DNA from: Devosia sp. 66-22
Lineage (GTDB): Bacteria; Pseudomonadota; Alphaproteobacteria; Rhizobiales; Devosiaceae
Length of the DNA: 64,000 nucleotides
Direction of reading: 5' to 3'
Assembly (NCBI GenBank): GCA_001899065.1
Contig: MKUZ01000017.1
Coordinates: 434,001 to 498,000, forward strand
The notes under the pieces were generated by a model. That model searched no databases and had not been told where the DNA came from. It worked only from the letters and a program-made list of their open reading frames with translations. This document shows positions 9,943-17,459 of the stretch, in pieces. Numbering within the stretch: position 1 is the first letter of the stretch; each line of letters starts with the position of its first letter. The position numbers and the translations under genes were made by a program.

Positions 9943-11580
9943 TCAGGTTGTCGGCTGCACCAGCCCCGGCTTGCGCCTGCTGACAAAACGTCCGTCGACG
10001 ACATCGAGCTGTTCGTTGGCCGCGACGTCGATGGCATGACTTGCGTCCGGCGTGCGGAGCGTGCCGGTGACGCCGCCAGCGCGCATGCCGATCAGAGCCG
10101 CGATCGTTCCGCTGCGATCGGTGACGACCCTGAGGCCGGCGGGCGCGCTGAACAGCTCGCGCCCGTCACGATAGGTCGTGCTCGTCTCGCCGCTGTTGAC
10201 CAGCTCGAAGACGCGGCCATCGACGCGCCGTGCATAGCCCGTCTCGTGCCGGGCGTCGCGATGCTCCATCTGCGCCGGAACCAGCCCGGTGAACCACAGC
10301 GTGCCGTCGGGGCGCGGCATGATCCCGCTCAGCCGTTCGATGAAGTCGAGCAGGCACAGGATCGCCGGCGAATAGGTGTCGGTGTAGCCCGCATCACCCG
10401 TCCAGGGGCTCAGCGTCTGCGCGAAGCGCGGCGCACGCAGCAGCGCGCCGAGGATCGGCTGCATGGCCCAGGTCAGTTCGACATGGCGATGGTGCGCTTC
10501 GAAGGCATGCGGCGCGCGGATGATCGACAGGAAGTTCGACGGGCCCGACCACGAATTGTAGTCGAACGCGGCGTCGAAGCGTGGATCGTCGAGCGCCAGC
10601 GACGTGAACGGGTAGCGCGCGAAGAACTTGCGCGTGTTGAGCAGATAGCGCCGCAGCGCCGCGTCGAAGAACGCATCGTCGCCGATCTCGCAGGCGAGCA
10701 CGCGCAGCAGCACGTCCGACTGCACGCGCACGAACCGGCCGGCGCAGTCGAGATCGTAGAAGAAGCCGTCATCGGCGTCCCAGCAGCAGGCGAACAGCGC
10801 GGCTTCGCTCGCGCGCGCCTTGTCGCGCCAGGCGTCGCCATCCTCGCCCAGCTCCGCTGCGATGCGGGAAAGGTAACGGCGCTGGCAGGCGACATTGGCA
10901 GTGAGGTCCGGCGCGACAAGCGGGAGAAACGGATAGTCCGGGTCGTAGTGCCTGGGGTCATTGCCCAGCGGACTGTCGGGCATGTGCCAGAAGCGCGCCG
11001 ACAAATCGTGCCCGGTATCATAGGTGCAGAAGGCCTCGACCCCGCCGGTGCCGCGCGTGTCGCGCCAGGCCGCGAGCCAGGCATCGTTGCGCGCCATCGC
11101 GTCGTACAGGGTCCTGAGGAAGTCGCTCGGCCGGCCGTTGAGCAGGTAGTGCGTCCACACGGACCGGGCGAGGGGCGTCACCGTCTGGATCTGCGCGAAG
11201 GCAGGCCCGTCGGGAGTCACCTTGTAGGGAAGCAACCCGTCCTCGCGCTGATGCGCCGCAAAGCTCGCGAAGGTGCGCTCGGCCACGGCAGGCAGGAAGC
11301 GCGACAGCAGTTCGGCATTGATCGTCCCCGTGCTCTCGAGCCAGCAGCCCTGGTAGACCCCGCCTTCATGGAGGATCGGTCCGGGTGTCTTGATCGCCCC
11401 GAACAGTTCGGCGACCGCGCGGTGGTACTGCGCTTCCATCTCGGGCGACGACGCGACGAACCGCACGCCCGACCGCTTCCATTCGGCCATGAGCTCGCCA
11501 TCCGTCGCACCGTCACGCGCACGGTCGTCTTCCTCGACCGATCTCAGCCGCGTCAGCAGGTCTGTGGCCCTTGCCAGCAC
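9943..11580 (-). CDS. Six-hairpin glycosidase, MGH1-like (GH63/GH37-type fold)
   Basis: 545 residues with no signal peptide, so probably cytoplasmic. The sequence looks like an (alpha/alpha)6-barrel glycosidase: GPILHEGGVYQGCWLEST near residue 90, DTGHDLSARFWHMPDSPLG, a mid-protein CWDADDGFFYDLD, and YNSWSGPSNF, all reminiscent of the MGH1-like, trehalase and GH63 group. A short beta-rich C-terminal part (from about 450) may be an accessory domain. GTG start with a GGGAGG ribosome site nine bases upstream. It presumably cleaves the glycoside imported by the adjacent ABC system. The actual bond and sugar are unknown; the family includes mannosyl- and glucosyl-glycerate hydrolases. Confidence 0.7.
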   Translation of the reverse strand: MLARATDLLTRLRSVEEDDRARDGATDGELMAEWKRSGVRFVASSPEMEAQYHRAVAELFGAIKTPGPILHEGGVYQGCWLESTGTINAELLSRFLPAVAERTFASFAAHQREDGLLPYKVTPDGPAFAQIQTVTPLARSVWTHYLLNGRPSDFLRTLYDAMARNDAWLAAWRDTRGTGGVEAFCTYDTGHDLSARFWHMPDSPLGNDPRHYDPDYPFLPLVAPDLTANVACQRRYLSRIAAELGEDGDAWRDKARASEAALFACCWDADDGFFYDLDCAGRFVRVQSDVLLRVLACEIGDDAFFDAALRRYLLNTRKFFARYPFTSLALDDPRFDAAFDYNSWSGPSNFLSIIRAPHAFEAHHRHVELTWAMQPILGALLRAPRFAQTLSPWTGDAGYTDTYSPAILCLLDFIERLSGIMPRPDGTLWFTGLVPAQMEHRDARHETGYARRVDGRVFELVNSGETSTTYRDGRELFSAPAGLRVVTDRSGTIAALIGMRAGGVTGTLRTPDASHAIDVAANEQLDVVDGRFVSRRKPGLVQPTT

Positions 11581-11629
11581 TTGCGTTACGTACCTCCCAT
11601 CAAGGTGCGTGCTTTTCCTTCATTGCAGT

Positions 11630-12496
11630 TCACGCTGTCCGCCCGGGCGGCAGCACTTCTCTCTGATGCGGATAGACCAGCCCACGTCGCCGCGGCGTGA
11701 GCCGCTCGAGCAGCTCGGGGCTCGGCCGGTAGGGCAGGCGGAAATAGCCCCAGCTCGGCCCGTAGCGGTAGACCGCGATGCGGCGGTGGCCCGGATTGGT
11801 CCGGCGCGCCGAGCCATGCGCGATCGCATCGACGAACAGCAGCACGTCGCCCTTGTCGAGGTGGCACTCGATGGCGCCGACGACGCCGTCCATCGACACT
11901 TCCTCGCCCCGTCGCTCAAGCGCGACCGTTTGCGGGTGGCGGATGTTGGATTTGTGCGAACCGGGCACCACCATCGTTGCGCCGTCGCCCGGACCGATGT
12001 CGGTGAGGGCCATCAGGATGTTGACCTGGCCGCAGTGGAACTTGCCCGCATGGTAGCGGAACTGCGTGCGGATGGTGCCCACATGCCCGCCCGAATGGAG
12101 GCGCTGCGCGCCGCCCGGTCCACGGATCGTGCCGAAGCACTCGTCGATGAAGGCGGGGCCGTGCTGGCCGTCGAAGTTCTCGGGATCGTCGGTACCGATG
12201 AAATGGATGACCTTGTCGTACCAGGCCGGATGGTCGAGCAGGTCCTCCCACACCGGACCCGCTTCATAGAGCTGCTGGAAGATCAGGCCCTCCTGCCGCC
12301 CGGAATTGTGGACCACCACATTGCCGTGCCAGCCCCGGCCATCGACATTGGCGGCGTTGAGTTCGTCATAGGTGCGGTTGCAGGCGTCCACCTGCGCCGG
12401 CGTCAGCGCGCCCTTGAGGATCAGGTACCCGTTCAGGTCGAACAGGTACTCCTCCATGTCGGTGCAGGCACGCACCCCGGCCACATGCTCGTTCAC
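11630..12496 (-). CDS. Phytanoyl-CoA dioxygenase (PhyH) family protein with an HxG iron site
   Basis: 288-residue double-stranded beta-helix protein of the PhyH Fe(II)/2-oxoglutarate family. Conserved features are FDLNGYLILKGALT near the start, MVVPGSHKSN at 176-184, and AIAHGSARRTNPGHRR from 225, which supplies the distal histidine (His227) and an arginine for 2-oxoglutarate. The expected H-x-D iron motif reads His134-Ser-Gly136, so the acidic ligand appears to be missing. I chose the GTG at 12496 because GGGAGG is six bases upstream; an ATG two codons earlier directly abuts that site. First gene of the PhyH-glycosidase-ABC operon. Substrate unknown. Confidence 0.75.
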   Translation of the reverse strand: MNEHVAGVRACTDMEEYLFDLNGYLILKGALTPAQVDACNRTYDELNAANVDGRGWHGNVVVHNSGRQEGLIFQQLYEAGPVWEDLLDHPAWYDKVIHFIGTDDPENFDGQHGPAFIDECFGTIRGPGGAQRLHSGGHVGTIRTQFRYHAGKFHCGQVNILMALTDIGPGDGATMVVPGSHKSNIRHPQTVALERRGEEVSMDGVVGAIECHLDKGDVLLFVDAIAHGSARRTNPGHRRIAVYRYGPSWGYFRLPYRPSPELLERLTPRRRGLVYPHQREVLPPGRTA

Positions 12497-12924
12497 GAGC
12501 ATCCTCCCACATCGTCCGGCCCTCTGTCGGGGCCTTGCGGTGCGGTGGCGATGGGCGTTTGCGAGAGATGCCTGCCATCAACCGGGACCGCACGGTTGAA
12601 CTCTGCTTGGGTCTCTCAGAAGGTCGCAGCAAGCAGTGGCGGTTGGTTATACGGTCCTGCCACAGATGCTGCGCGTAGCGCACGCTTTACCGCATACCCC
12701 GGCGGGGCTCAGGGCCCCTGACGTGTCTCCGGCCGATCCTGGGGGATGGTTCCCACTCAGATGGGCGAATGCTTGTACCATTTCAGCGAACTGTCAATCG
12801 CCGTTCGCTGTCGTTTGCCGTCCTTTGCCGGCTTTTGTCCCCAAAGAGCCCAGCTCTTTGCTGACTTTTGGGGGGATATCATCCTTGCTTTATCCGCCCA
12901 AAGCAGGAATAAGGCGCGGCGGTA
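12497..12924. other. Intergenic region upstream of the PhyH operon
   Basis: No supported gene. It should hold the promoter for the PhyH-glycosidase-ABC operon. Two inverted repeats are visible: TCAACCG at 12578-12584 with CGGTTGA at 12593-12599, and an 8-bp hairpin CAAAGAGC/GCTCTTTG at 12842-12860. A recurring TTTGCCG/TTTGCTG run occurs at about 12810-12865. Confidence 0.5.
12578..12599. promoter_or_regulatory. Candidate operator, 7-bp inverted repeat
   Basis: TCAACCG and CGGTTGA face each other across 8 bases, about 82-100 bp upstream of the PhyH start. Size and placement suit a dimeric sugar-responsive repressor or activator, but no regulator gene lies next to it in this window, so the assignment is inference. 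Confidence 0.4.
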
Positions 12925-13015
12925 GGAGAGGTGGCCGAGTGGTCGAAGGCACGCCCCTGCTAAGGGCGCAGACGTCAAAAGCGTCTCGTGGGTTCGAATC
13001 CCATCCTCTCCGCCA
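12925..13015 (+). tRNA. tRNA-Ser, anticodon GCT
   Basis: A 91-nt class II tRNA with encoded CCA. Acceptor arms GGAGAGG (12925-12931) and CCTCTCC (13005-13011) pair perfectly; discriminator G at 13012 and CCA at 13013-13015. Anticodon stem CGCCC/GGGCG encloses the loop with GCT at 12959-12961. T-arm GGTTCGAATCC is present, and a long variable arm is formed around GACGTCAAAAGCGTC. It reads AGC/AGT codons. Confidence 0.97.
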
Positions 13016-13089
13016 GTTCCCCAGCAATTGCAGGCCTCTCGCACGCCCTGCGGTGGCGGCTTCCCGTGGAACGTTTGGTGAACGGTCCG

Positions 13090-14685
13090 CTAGCTCCCCG
13101 GCGCGAACGCCGCCGCGTCCTTGTCCCGTTCGAGCACGTAGAACCCGTCGGCCTTGAGGTCCATCCACTCGCTGCGGCTGCCGTCCGGCCACACGACGCT
13201 GGCGCTCGTCGTGGTCTCGCTGCCCAACCCGAAATGCACCCAGCCCAGCTGCCCGCCGGCGTGGCCGCCGCCGATCGTGAGTTCGCGGCGTATCACGGCG
13301 TCGCCGCGCTTTACCTCGAGCCAGCCGCCGATGGCGTCGACATTGGGCGCGCTCTGCTTGACCTGCAGCCCGATCCAGTGGCCCAGGTCCGTGCTCGTAT
13401 TGCGCCAGACCTGCGCGCTGCTCCTGCGGTTGGTCACCACCATGTCGAGCTGGCCATCCATGTTGAGGTCGACCAGCGCACCGCCGCGGGCCACGCCATT
13501 GTTGGCGATCCCGGCGTCCTCGCCGTGCTCAACGAACTTGCCGTCCGCTCCCTGCAGCAGCAGGTTGTCGGGATCGTGCGCGGCGAAGTCGGGCATCTCG
13601 TCGACATTGCCCTTCACCACGAACAGGTCGGCGAGGCCGTCATTGTTCACGTCCTCGAACTGCGCATGCCACGCCGTGCTCGGCCGCAGATCGTCGCCGA
13701 AATAGGGGCGGTGTGCCGTCACGCCCCTGGCATAGGCGATGTCCTTGTAGTCCGGCCGCGGACCGCCGACCGGATCGGTCAGCGTCTGCAGCTTGTTGTC
13801 CGCCATGCTGGTGAGGAAGTACTCGGGATAGCCGTCGCCATCGAGGTCGGTGCTGGCAATGCCCATGCCCCAGATGCGCAGCACCTTCCACCCGTCCGCC
13901 GGCGTGAGCAGGGCGGGCTCGCCCCCCGCAGCAAGCGTCCACATCTGCTCCTGGCCACCTTCGTAATACTCGCGGTCGTTGGACACGCGCAGGCTCGGCG
14001 TCCCCGAACGGTTCCAGTCCGTGAACAGCATCGAGAGCGCGCAATAGCTCGGCTTGAGGGGCAGGGGAGCGGCGAAGGTGCCGGCCGCTTCGCCCGGCCG
14101 GTGCAGCACATTGGGCGTGCACGAGCCCCAGGGCGAAATCTCCTCCGCCCGGTCGATGTAGTTGCCGATCGCTACGGTCGGCCACGCGGCGGCCTCCTCC
14201 CACGTCACCGCCGCGGCGGTCGACCAGTCGTCGCCGCCGGCGAACCCCCAGGCCTCGTTGGCCCGCTCGAACCGGCAGTCGCCCAGTCCGCGCATCACGA
14301 CGTTCTCGCCCACGCGCAACACCACCAGATCGGTGATGCCGTCGCTGTCGATGTCGGCGGGATAGGCGCCGCTGACGCTGTCGAGCTCGAGCCCGCTCTG
14401 TTGCGCTTCGAAGGTCAGCGGGCCGCCGCGGGTGCTGGTGTTGCGATAGAGGGTAGCCTTGGACTCGCCGCCCGGCAGCAGCAGGTCGGCAAAGCCGTCG
14501 GCGTTGCAGTCGAAGGCGGCCACGCCGCCGCCGACCATGTAGAACCAGTCGCCGTCATAGCTCGTGGCGATGCCCGAGGTTGCGGTCTCGTCCGCATAGC
14601 GCGGCACGACGAGGTCCTGGGCCAGCACCGGCTGGGCAAAAGCGAGGGCGGCGAGAGCAAGGCAAGCAGTCCGGACGGGGTGCAT
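13090..14685 (-). CDS. Exported FG-GAP/VCBS repeat protein with ASPIC/UnbV C-terminus
   Basis: 531 residues with a cleavable signal peptide (MHPVRTACLALAALAFAQPV, cut after VLAQ). The body carries calcium-binding-type FG-GAP/VCBS repeats with DxDxDG-like loops, such as DCNADGFADL, DIDSDGITDL, STDLDGDGYPEY, DVNNDGLADL and DLNMDGQLDM, expected to form a beta-propeller. The C-terminal part (IGGWLEVKRGD, GWVHFGLG, VVWPDGSRSEW) is the ASPIC/UnbV domain also found in CRTAC1-like proteins. Start chosen at ATG with GAGGAAG upstream. It lies two bases after the vanadium haloperoxidase gene, so the two secreted proteins are co-expressed and probably act together. Confidence 0.85.
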   Translation of the reverse strand: MHPVRTACLALAALAFAQPVLAQDLVVPRYADETATSGIATSYDGDWFYMVGGGVAAFDCNADGFADLLLPGGESKATLYRNTSTRGGPLTFEAQQSGLELDSVSGAYPADIDSDGITDLVVLRVGENVVMRGLGDCRFERANEAWGFAGGDDWSTAAAVTWEEAAAWPTVAIGNYIDRAEEISPWGSCTPNVLHRPGEAAGTFAAPLPLKPSYCALSMLFTDWNRSGTPSLRVSNDREYYEGGQEQMWTLAAGGEPALLTPADGWKVLRIWGMGIASTDLDGDGYPEYFLTSMADNKLQTLTDPVGGPRPDYKDIAYARGVTAHRPYFGDDLRPSTAWHAQFEDVNNDGLADLFVVKGNVDEMPDFAAHDPDNLLLQGADGKFVEHGEDAGIANNGVARGGALVDLNMDGQLDMVVTNRRSSAQVWRNTSTDLGHWIGLQVKQSAPNVDAIGGWLEVKRGDAVIRRELTIGGGHAGGQLGWVHFGLGSETTTSASVVWPDGSRSEWMDLKADGFYVLERDKDAAAFAPGS

Positions 14686-14687
14686 GA

Positions 14688-16007
14688 TCACTTCCTCGTC
14701 TTGAGCGCATTGGTGTAGGCGGCGATGCAGCGGCCCTGTTCGAGCCCATCGACGATGGCGGAATGGAAGTGGATGCCGCCATAGAGCCGCGAGATGCCGG
14801 CCTCTTCCGCCGCCGCGCGAAAGCTCGCAAAGGTCCGCGGATTGCGGCCATCCGGCGAGCCCGTACGGTCCTCGAACGCATAGTTCTCGCCGAAGAACGC
14901 GGTCATCACCGCCTCCATCGCGCCCGACACCGTGCTGTGGCCGCTTGGGTATTCGGGGAAGGGCGGGGTGTTGAGGATCGGTTCCCACTTCGGGTCGATG
15001 ACGCGCTTGATGTAGGTGATCGGCCGCAGCAAATTGTAGTCGTATTTGTCGGCCCAGCAGCCGACGAAAGCGTCCGCCATCGCGATGCCCATGCGCGCCA
15101 GAAGGTCGACATTCTCGTCGAGCGGCAGATCTTCGTGCTCGGCAACCTGCAGCGCGATCGACACCCAGTGACCCGGCGGGGTCATCGACAGCATCGGATC
15201 ATCCGACCAGAAGCGGGCGATGGCGATCTGCTCGGGCGTCGCGTTCTTGACGGTGTCGTAGACCTCGAGTGCTTCCTTGTAGAACTGAGATTCAGGATCG
15301 GTGCTGTACGGAGGATTTCCCGGCGTAGCGCATGTCGCGCCATTGGGCACGGCGAACGTGCGCTTGTTGCCCCATTCGGGCAGGAGCGGCAGCTGCTGCT
15401 GCCGCACGAGGCTCGTGGGTACCCATTTGTCCTCACCCTTGGGAAGCTCCCATTCGAGCGGGAAGCCCATGTTGATGATCTCGGCACCACCATCGCCGAG
15501 CGACCATTGGTGGATGGTGCCCGCCATCTCCTGGCCGAACGCTTCGCTGCGCGCCACGATGTCCTGCGGGACGCCGGCGATGACGAGTTCGCGCCACTTG
15601 GTCTGCGCCGCCTTGATCGATCGCTGCCCGGTGGGGCCCGTGTTGCCGAAGTAGTAGACGACGGCGTCCGAGAGGGCGGCGCTGATGATGATCGTCTCAT
15701 CGTACTCCAGCGTCGGCTGGCGCGCCGGGACGGAGTCGAGCCCCTGCAACTGGCCGGCTAGCGACACCAGTTTGTCGGACCCGCCCACCGCCGCTTCGAA
15801 CACGGTAACGCCGATATAGCCGAAGTTGCGGCTGGCCACCGGCGGCGAGTAGGTCGCGGTATGCCGGACCAGCTCGTTCATCAGATAGTACCAGCTTCGC
15901 AGGATCTCGCCGGCGGTTGGCCGGTCTGCCGCGAGCGCTCCACTCGCCGCGGTCCATCCCAAGAGCAATGCGGCGCCGATGGCCGCGACCTGAGCCCGAA
16001 AATTCAT
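14688..16007 (-). CDS. Secreted vanadium-dependent haloperoxidase, PAP2 fold
   Basis: 439 residues with a signal peptide ending ASGALAAD. All residues of the vanadate pocket are present with the classical spacing: Lys321 and Arg328 (KYDYNLLR), Ser355-Gly356-His357 (YPSGHSTVSG), and Arg407 with His413 (SRLYGGIHFHSA), the last His being the vanadium ligand. It should therefore bind vanadate and either oxidise halides with hydrogen peroxide or act as a phosphatase of the same superfamily. Residues that decide halide preference cannot be read with confidence. It is followed after 2 bp by the FG-GAP/UnbV gene. Confidence 0.88.
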   Translation of the reverse strand: MNFRAQVAAIGAALLLGWTAASGALAADRPTAGEILRSWYYLMNELVRHTATYSPPVASRNFGYIGVTVFEAAVGGSDKLVSLAGQLQGLDSVPARQPTLEYDETIIISAALSDAVVYYFGNTGPTGQRSIKAAQTKWRELVIAGVPQDIVARSEAFGQEMAGTIHQWSLGDGGAEIINMGFPLEWELPKGEDKWVPTSLVRQQQLPLLPEWGNKRTFAVPNGATCATPGNPPYSTDPESQFYKEALEVYDTVKNATPEQIAIARFWSDDPMLSMTPPGHWVSIALQVAEHEDLPLDENVDLLARMGIAMADAFVGCWADKYDYNLLRPITYIKRVIDPKWEPILNTPPFPEYPSGHSTVSGAMEAVMTAFFGENYAFEDRTGSPDGRNPRTFASFRAAAEEAGISRLYGGIHFHSAIVDGLEQGRCIAAYTNALKTRK

Positions 16008-16302
16008 GCATTCCCCCCGGAACGGGCCGGCAATGTTGTCCCTGCCGGTCGCCTTTTCGCTATTCCAGCCGACCGGCGCGGGCAGGTCAATAGAGGGCAA
16101 GACCAACGTCTAGGTTGACTTGGAAGTGTATGAAATCGTGGGCACAATCACTTGCCCGTTGACTCGCCACATTAGTTGGAGCAGCGTTCAGGCAAGCATC
16201 GCTCAGGGAAAATAGGCAAGGTAGCTGCGAGAACGACGGCACAGTTAGACCGGCCTGAGCGATGGTGCCGAGGTACGTTCCTCAGCCAATGGGAGGACAT
16301 GG

Positions 16303-17346
16303 ATGAAATTCAAGACACTGACCCTGCTGGCCGGTGCTCTGGTCATGAGCATCGCGCCGACCGCCGTTTTGGCGGCGGGCAAGACGATCGCTGTTTCCTG
16401 GAAGACCTTCCAGGAAGAGCGCTGGAAGATCGACGAGGCCGCGATCAAGGCGGTCGTTGAGGCTGCGGGCGACACATATGTGTCGACCGACGCGCAGGGT
16501 TCCGCACAAAAGCAGGCTGCCGACATCGAGGCGCTGATCGGCCAGAATGTGGATGTGATCCTCGTGGTCGCCTACGACTCTGACGCCATCCTGCCGTCGA
16601 TCCAGAAGATCAACGACGCCGGCATCAAGGCGATCGCCTATGACGTGCAGTTCGAGGATCCGAACGCGCTCTACATCACGTTCGACAATGTCGGCGTCGG
16701 CCGCATCATGGCGCAGGAGATGCTCAAGGTTAAGCCCGAGGGCCGCTACGCCTTCATCAAGGGCGACAAGGGCGACCCGAACGCCACGTTCCTGTTCCAG
16801 GGCATGATGGAAGTGCTCAAGGCTAACATCGACGGCGGCAAGATCCAGAACGTCTGCGAGACCTTCACCGACGGCTGGAAGCCGGACAATGCTCAGAAGA
16901 ACATGGAGCAGTGCCTGACCTCGACCAACAACGGCGTCGATGCCGTGCTGTCGGAGAATGACGGCATGGCTTCGGGCGTCGTTGCTGCGCTCGACGCGCA
17001 GGGCCTCGCCGGCACCGTGCCGGTGACCGGCCAGGACGGCGACCTCGCCGCCATCAACCGCGTCGCCCTGGGCACGCAGCTCGTGTCGGTGTGGAAGAAC
17101 TCGACCGACCTGGGCACCGTTGCGGCCAACGCCGCGATTGCGCTCGCCGACGGAGCCGACCCCACCTCGATCGAGGGCGTGGCCAAGTTCAACGGCGGCG
17201 CCAAGGGCGTCGAGATGAACTCGATCCTGCTCGCCCCGACCCCGATCACCAAGGATAACATCCAGGTGGCGATCGATGCCGGTCACATCACCAAGGAACA
17301 GGCCTGTGCCGGCGTTGCTGCCGGTGCGGTCCCGGCCTGCGGCTGA
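16303..17346 (+). CDS. xylF: Periplasmic sugar-binding protein, xylose-type (XylF-like)
   Basis: 347 residues, family of ribose/xylose-binding proteins (peripla_BP_4). Signal peptide ends PTAVLAAG. The stretch VSWKTFQEERWKIDEAAIK near the mature N-terminus and DVILVVAYDSDAI are typical for D-xylose-binding XylF. Codon use is strongly C-ending, as expected for an abundant protein. ATG preceded by GGGAGGACATGG. It starts a plus-strand cluster with a permease, an ATPase and a dehydrogenase. The precise sugar may be xylose or a related pentose/polyol. Confidence 0.82.
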   Translation: MKFKTLTLLAGALVMSIAPTAVLAAGKTIAVSWKTFQEERWKIDEAAIKAVVEAAGDTYVSTDAQGSAQKQAADIEALIGQNVDVILVVAYDSDAILPSIQKINDAGIKAIAYDVQFEDPNALYITFDNVGVGRIMAQEMLKVKPEGRYAFIKGDKGDPNATFLFQGMMEVLKANIDGGKIQNVCETFTDGWKPDNAQKNMEQCLTSTNNGVDAVLSENDGMASGVVAALDAQGLAGTVPVTGQDGDLAAINRVALGTQLVSVWKNSTDLGTVAANAAIALADGADPTSIEGVAKFNGGAKGVEMNSILLAPTPITKDNIQVAIDAGHITKEQACAGVAAGAVPACG

Positions 17347-17371
17347 TCGTAGAGCTGGATTGACCTGAACG

Positions 17372-17410
17372 GGGCCGCGCCGCCTGTTGTGGACGGCGCG
17401 GCCCTTTGCT
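17372..17410 (+). terminator. Strong hairpin after xylF-like gene
   Basis: GGGCCGCGCCG (17372-17382) pairs perfectly with CGGCGCGGCCC (17394-17404) across an 11-nt loop and is followed by TTTGCTTTACT. It lies between the binding-protein and permease genes, so it probably acts as a partial terminator or mRNA stabiliser that raises binding-protein yield. Confidence 0.7.
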
Positions 17411-17459
17411 TTACTCGACAGCCAAGACAAGGCCGCAATGACGGCCGGGGGGACGGGGG

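Noticed and set aside
12925-13089. tRNA-Ser as an integration site for a genomic island
   Set aside because: No integrase gene and no duplicated tRNA 3' end seen within the window.
12757-13192. Minus-strand ORFs containing DGIRTHETLLTSAPLAGACL-like peptides
   Set aside because: This is the well-known false translation of the complementary strand of a tRNA-Ser gene; the tRNA itself is intact.
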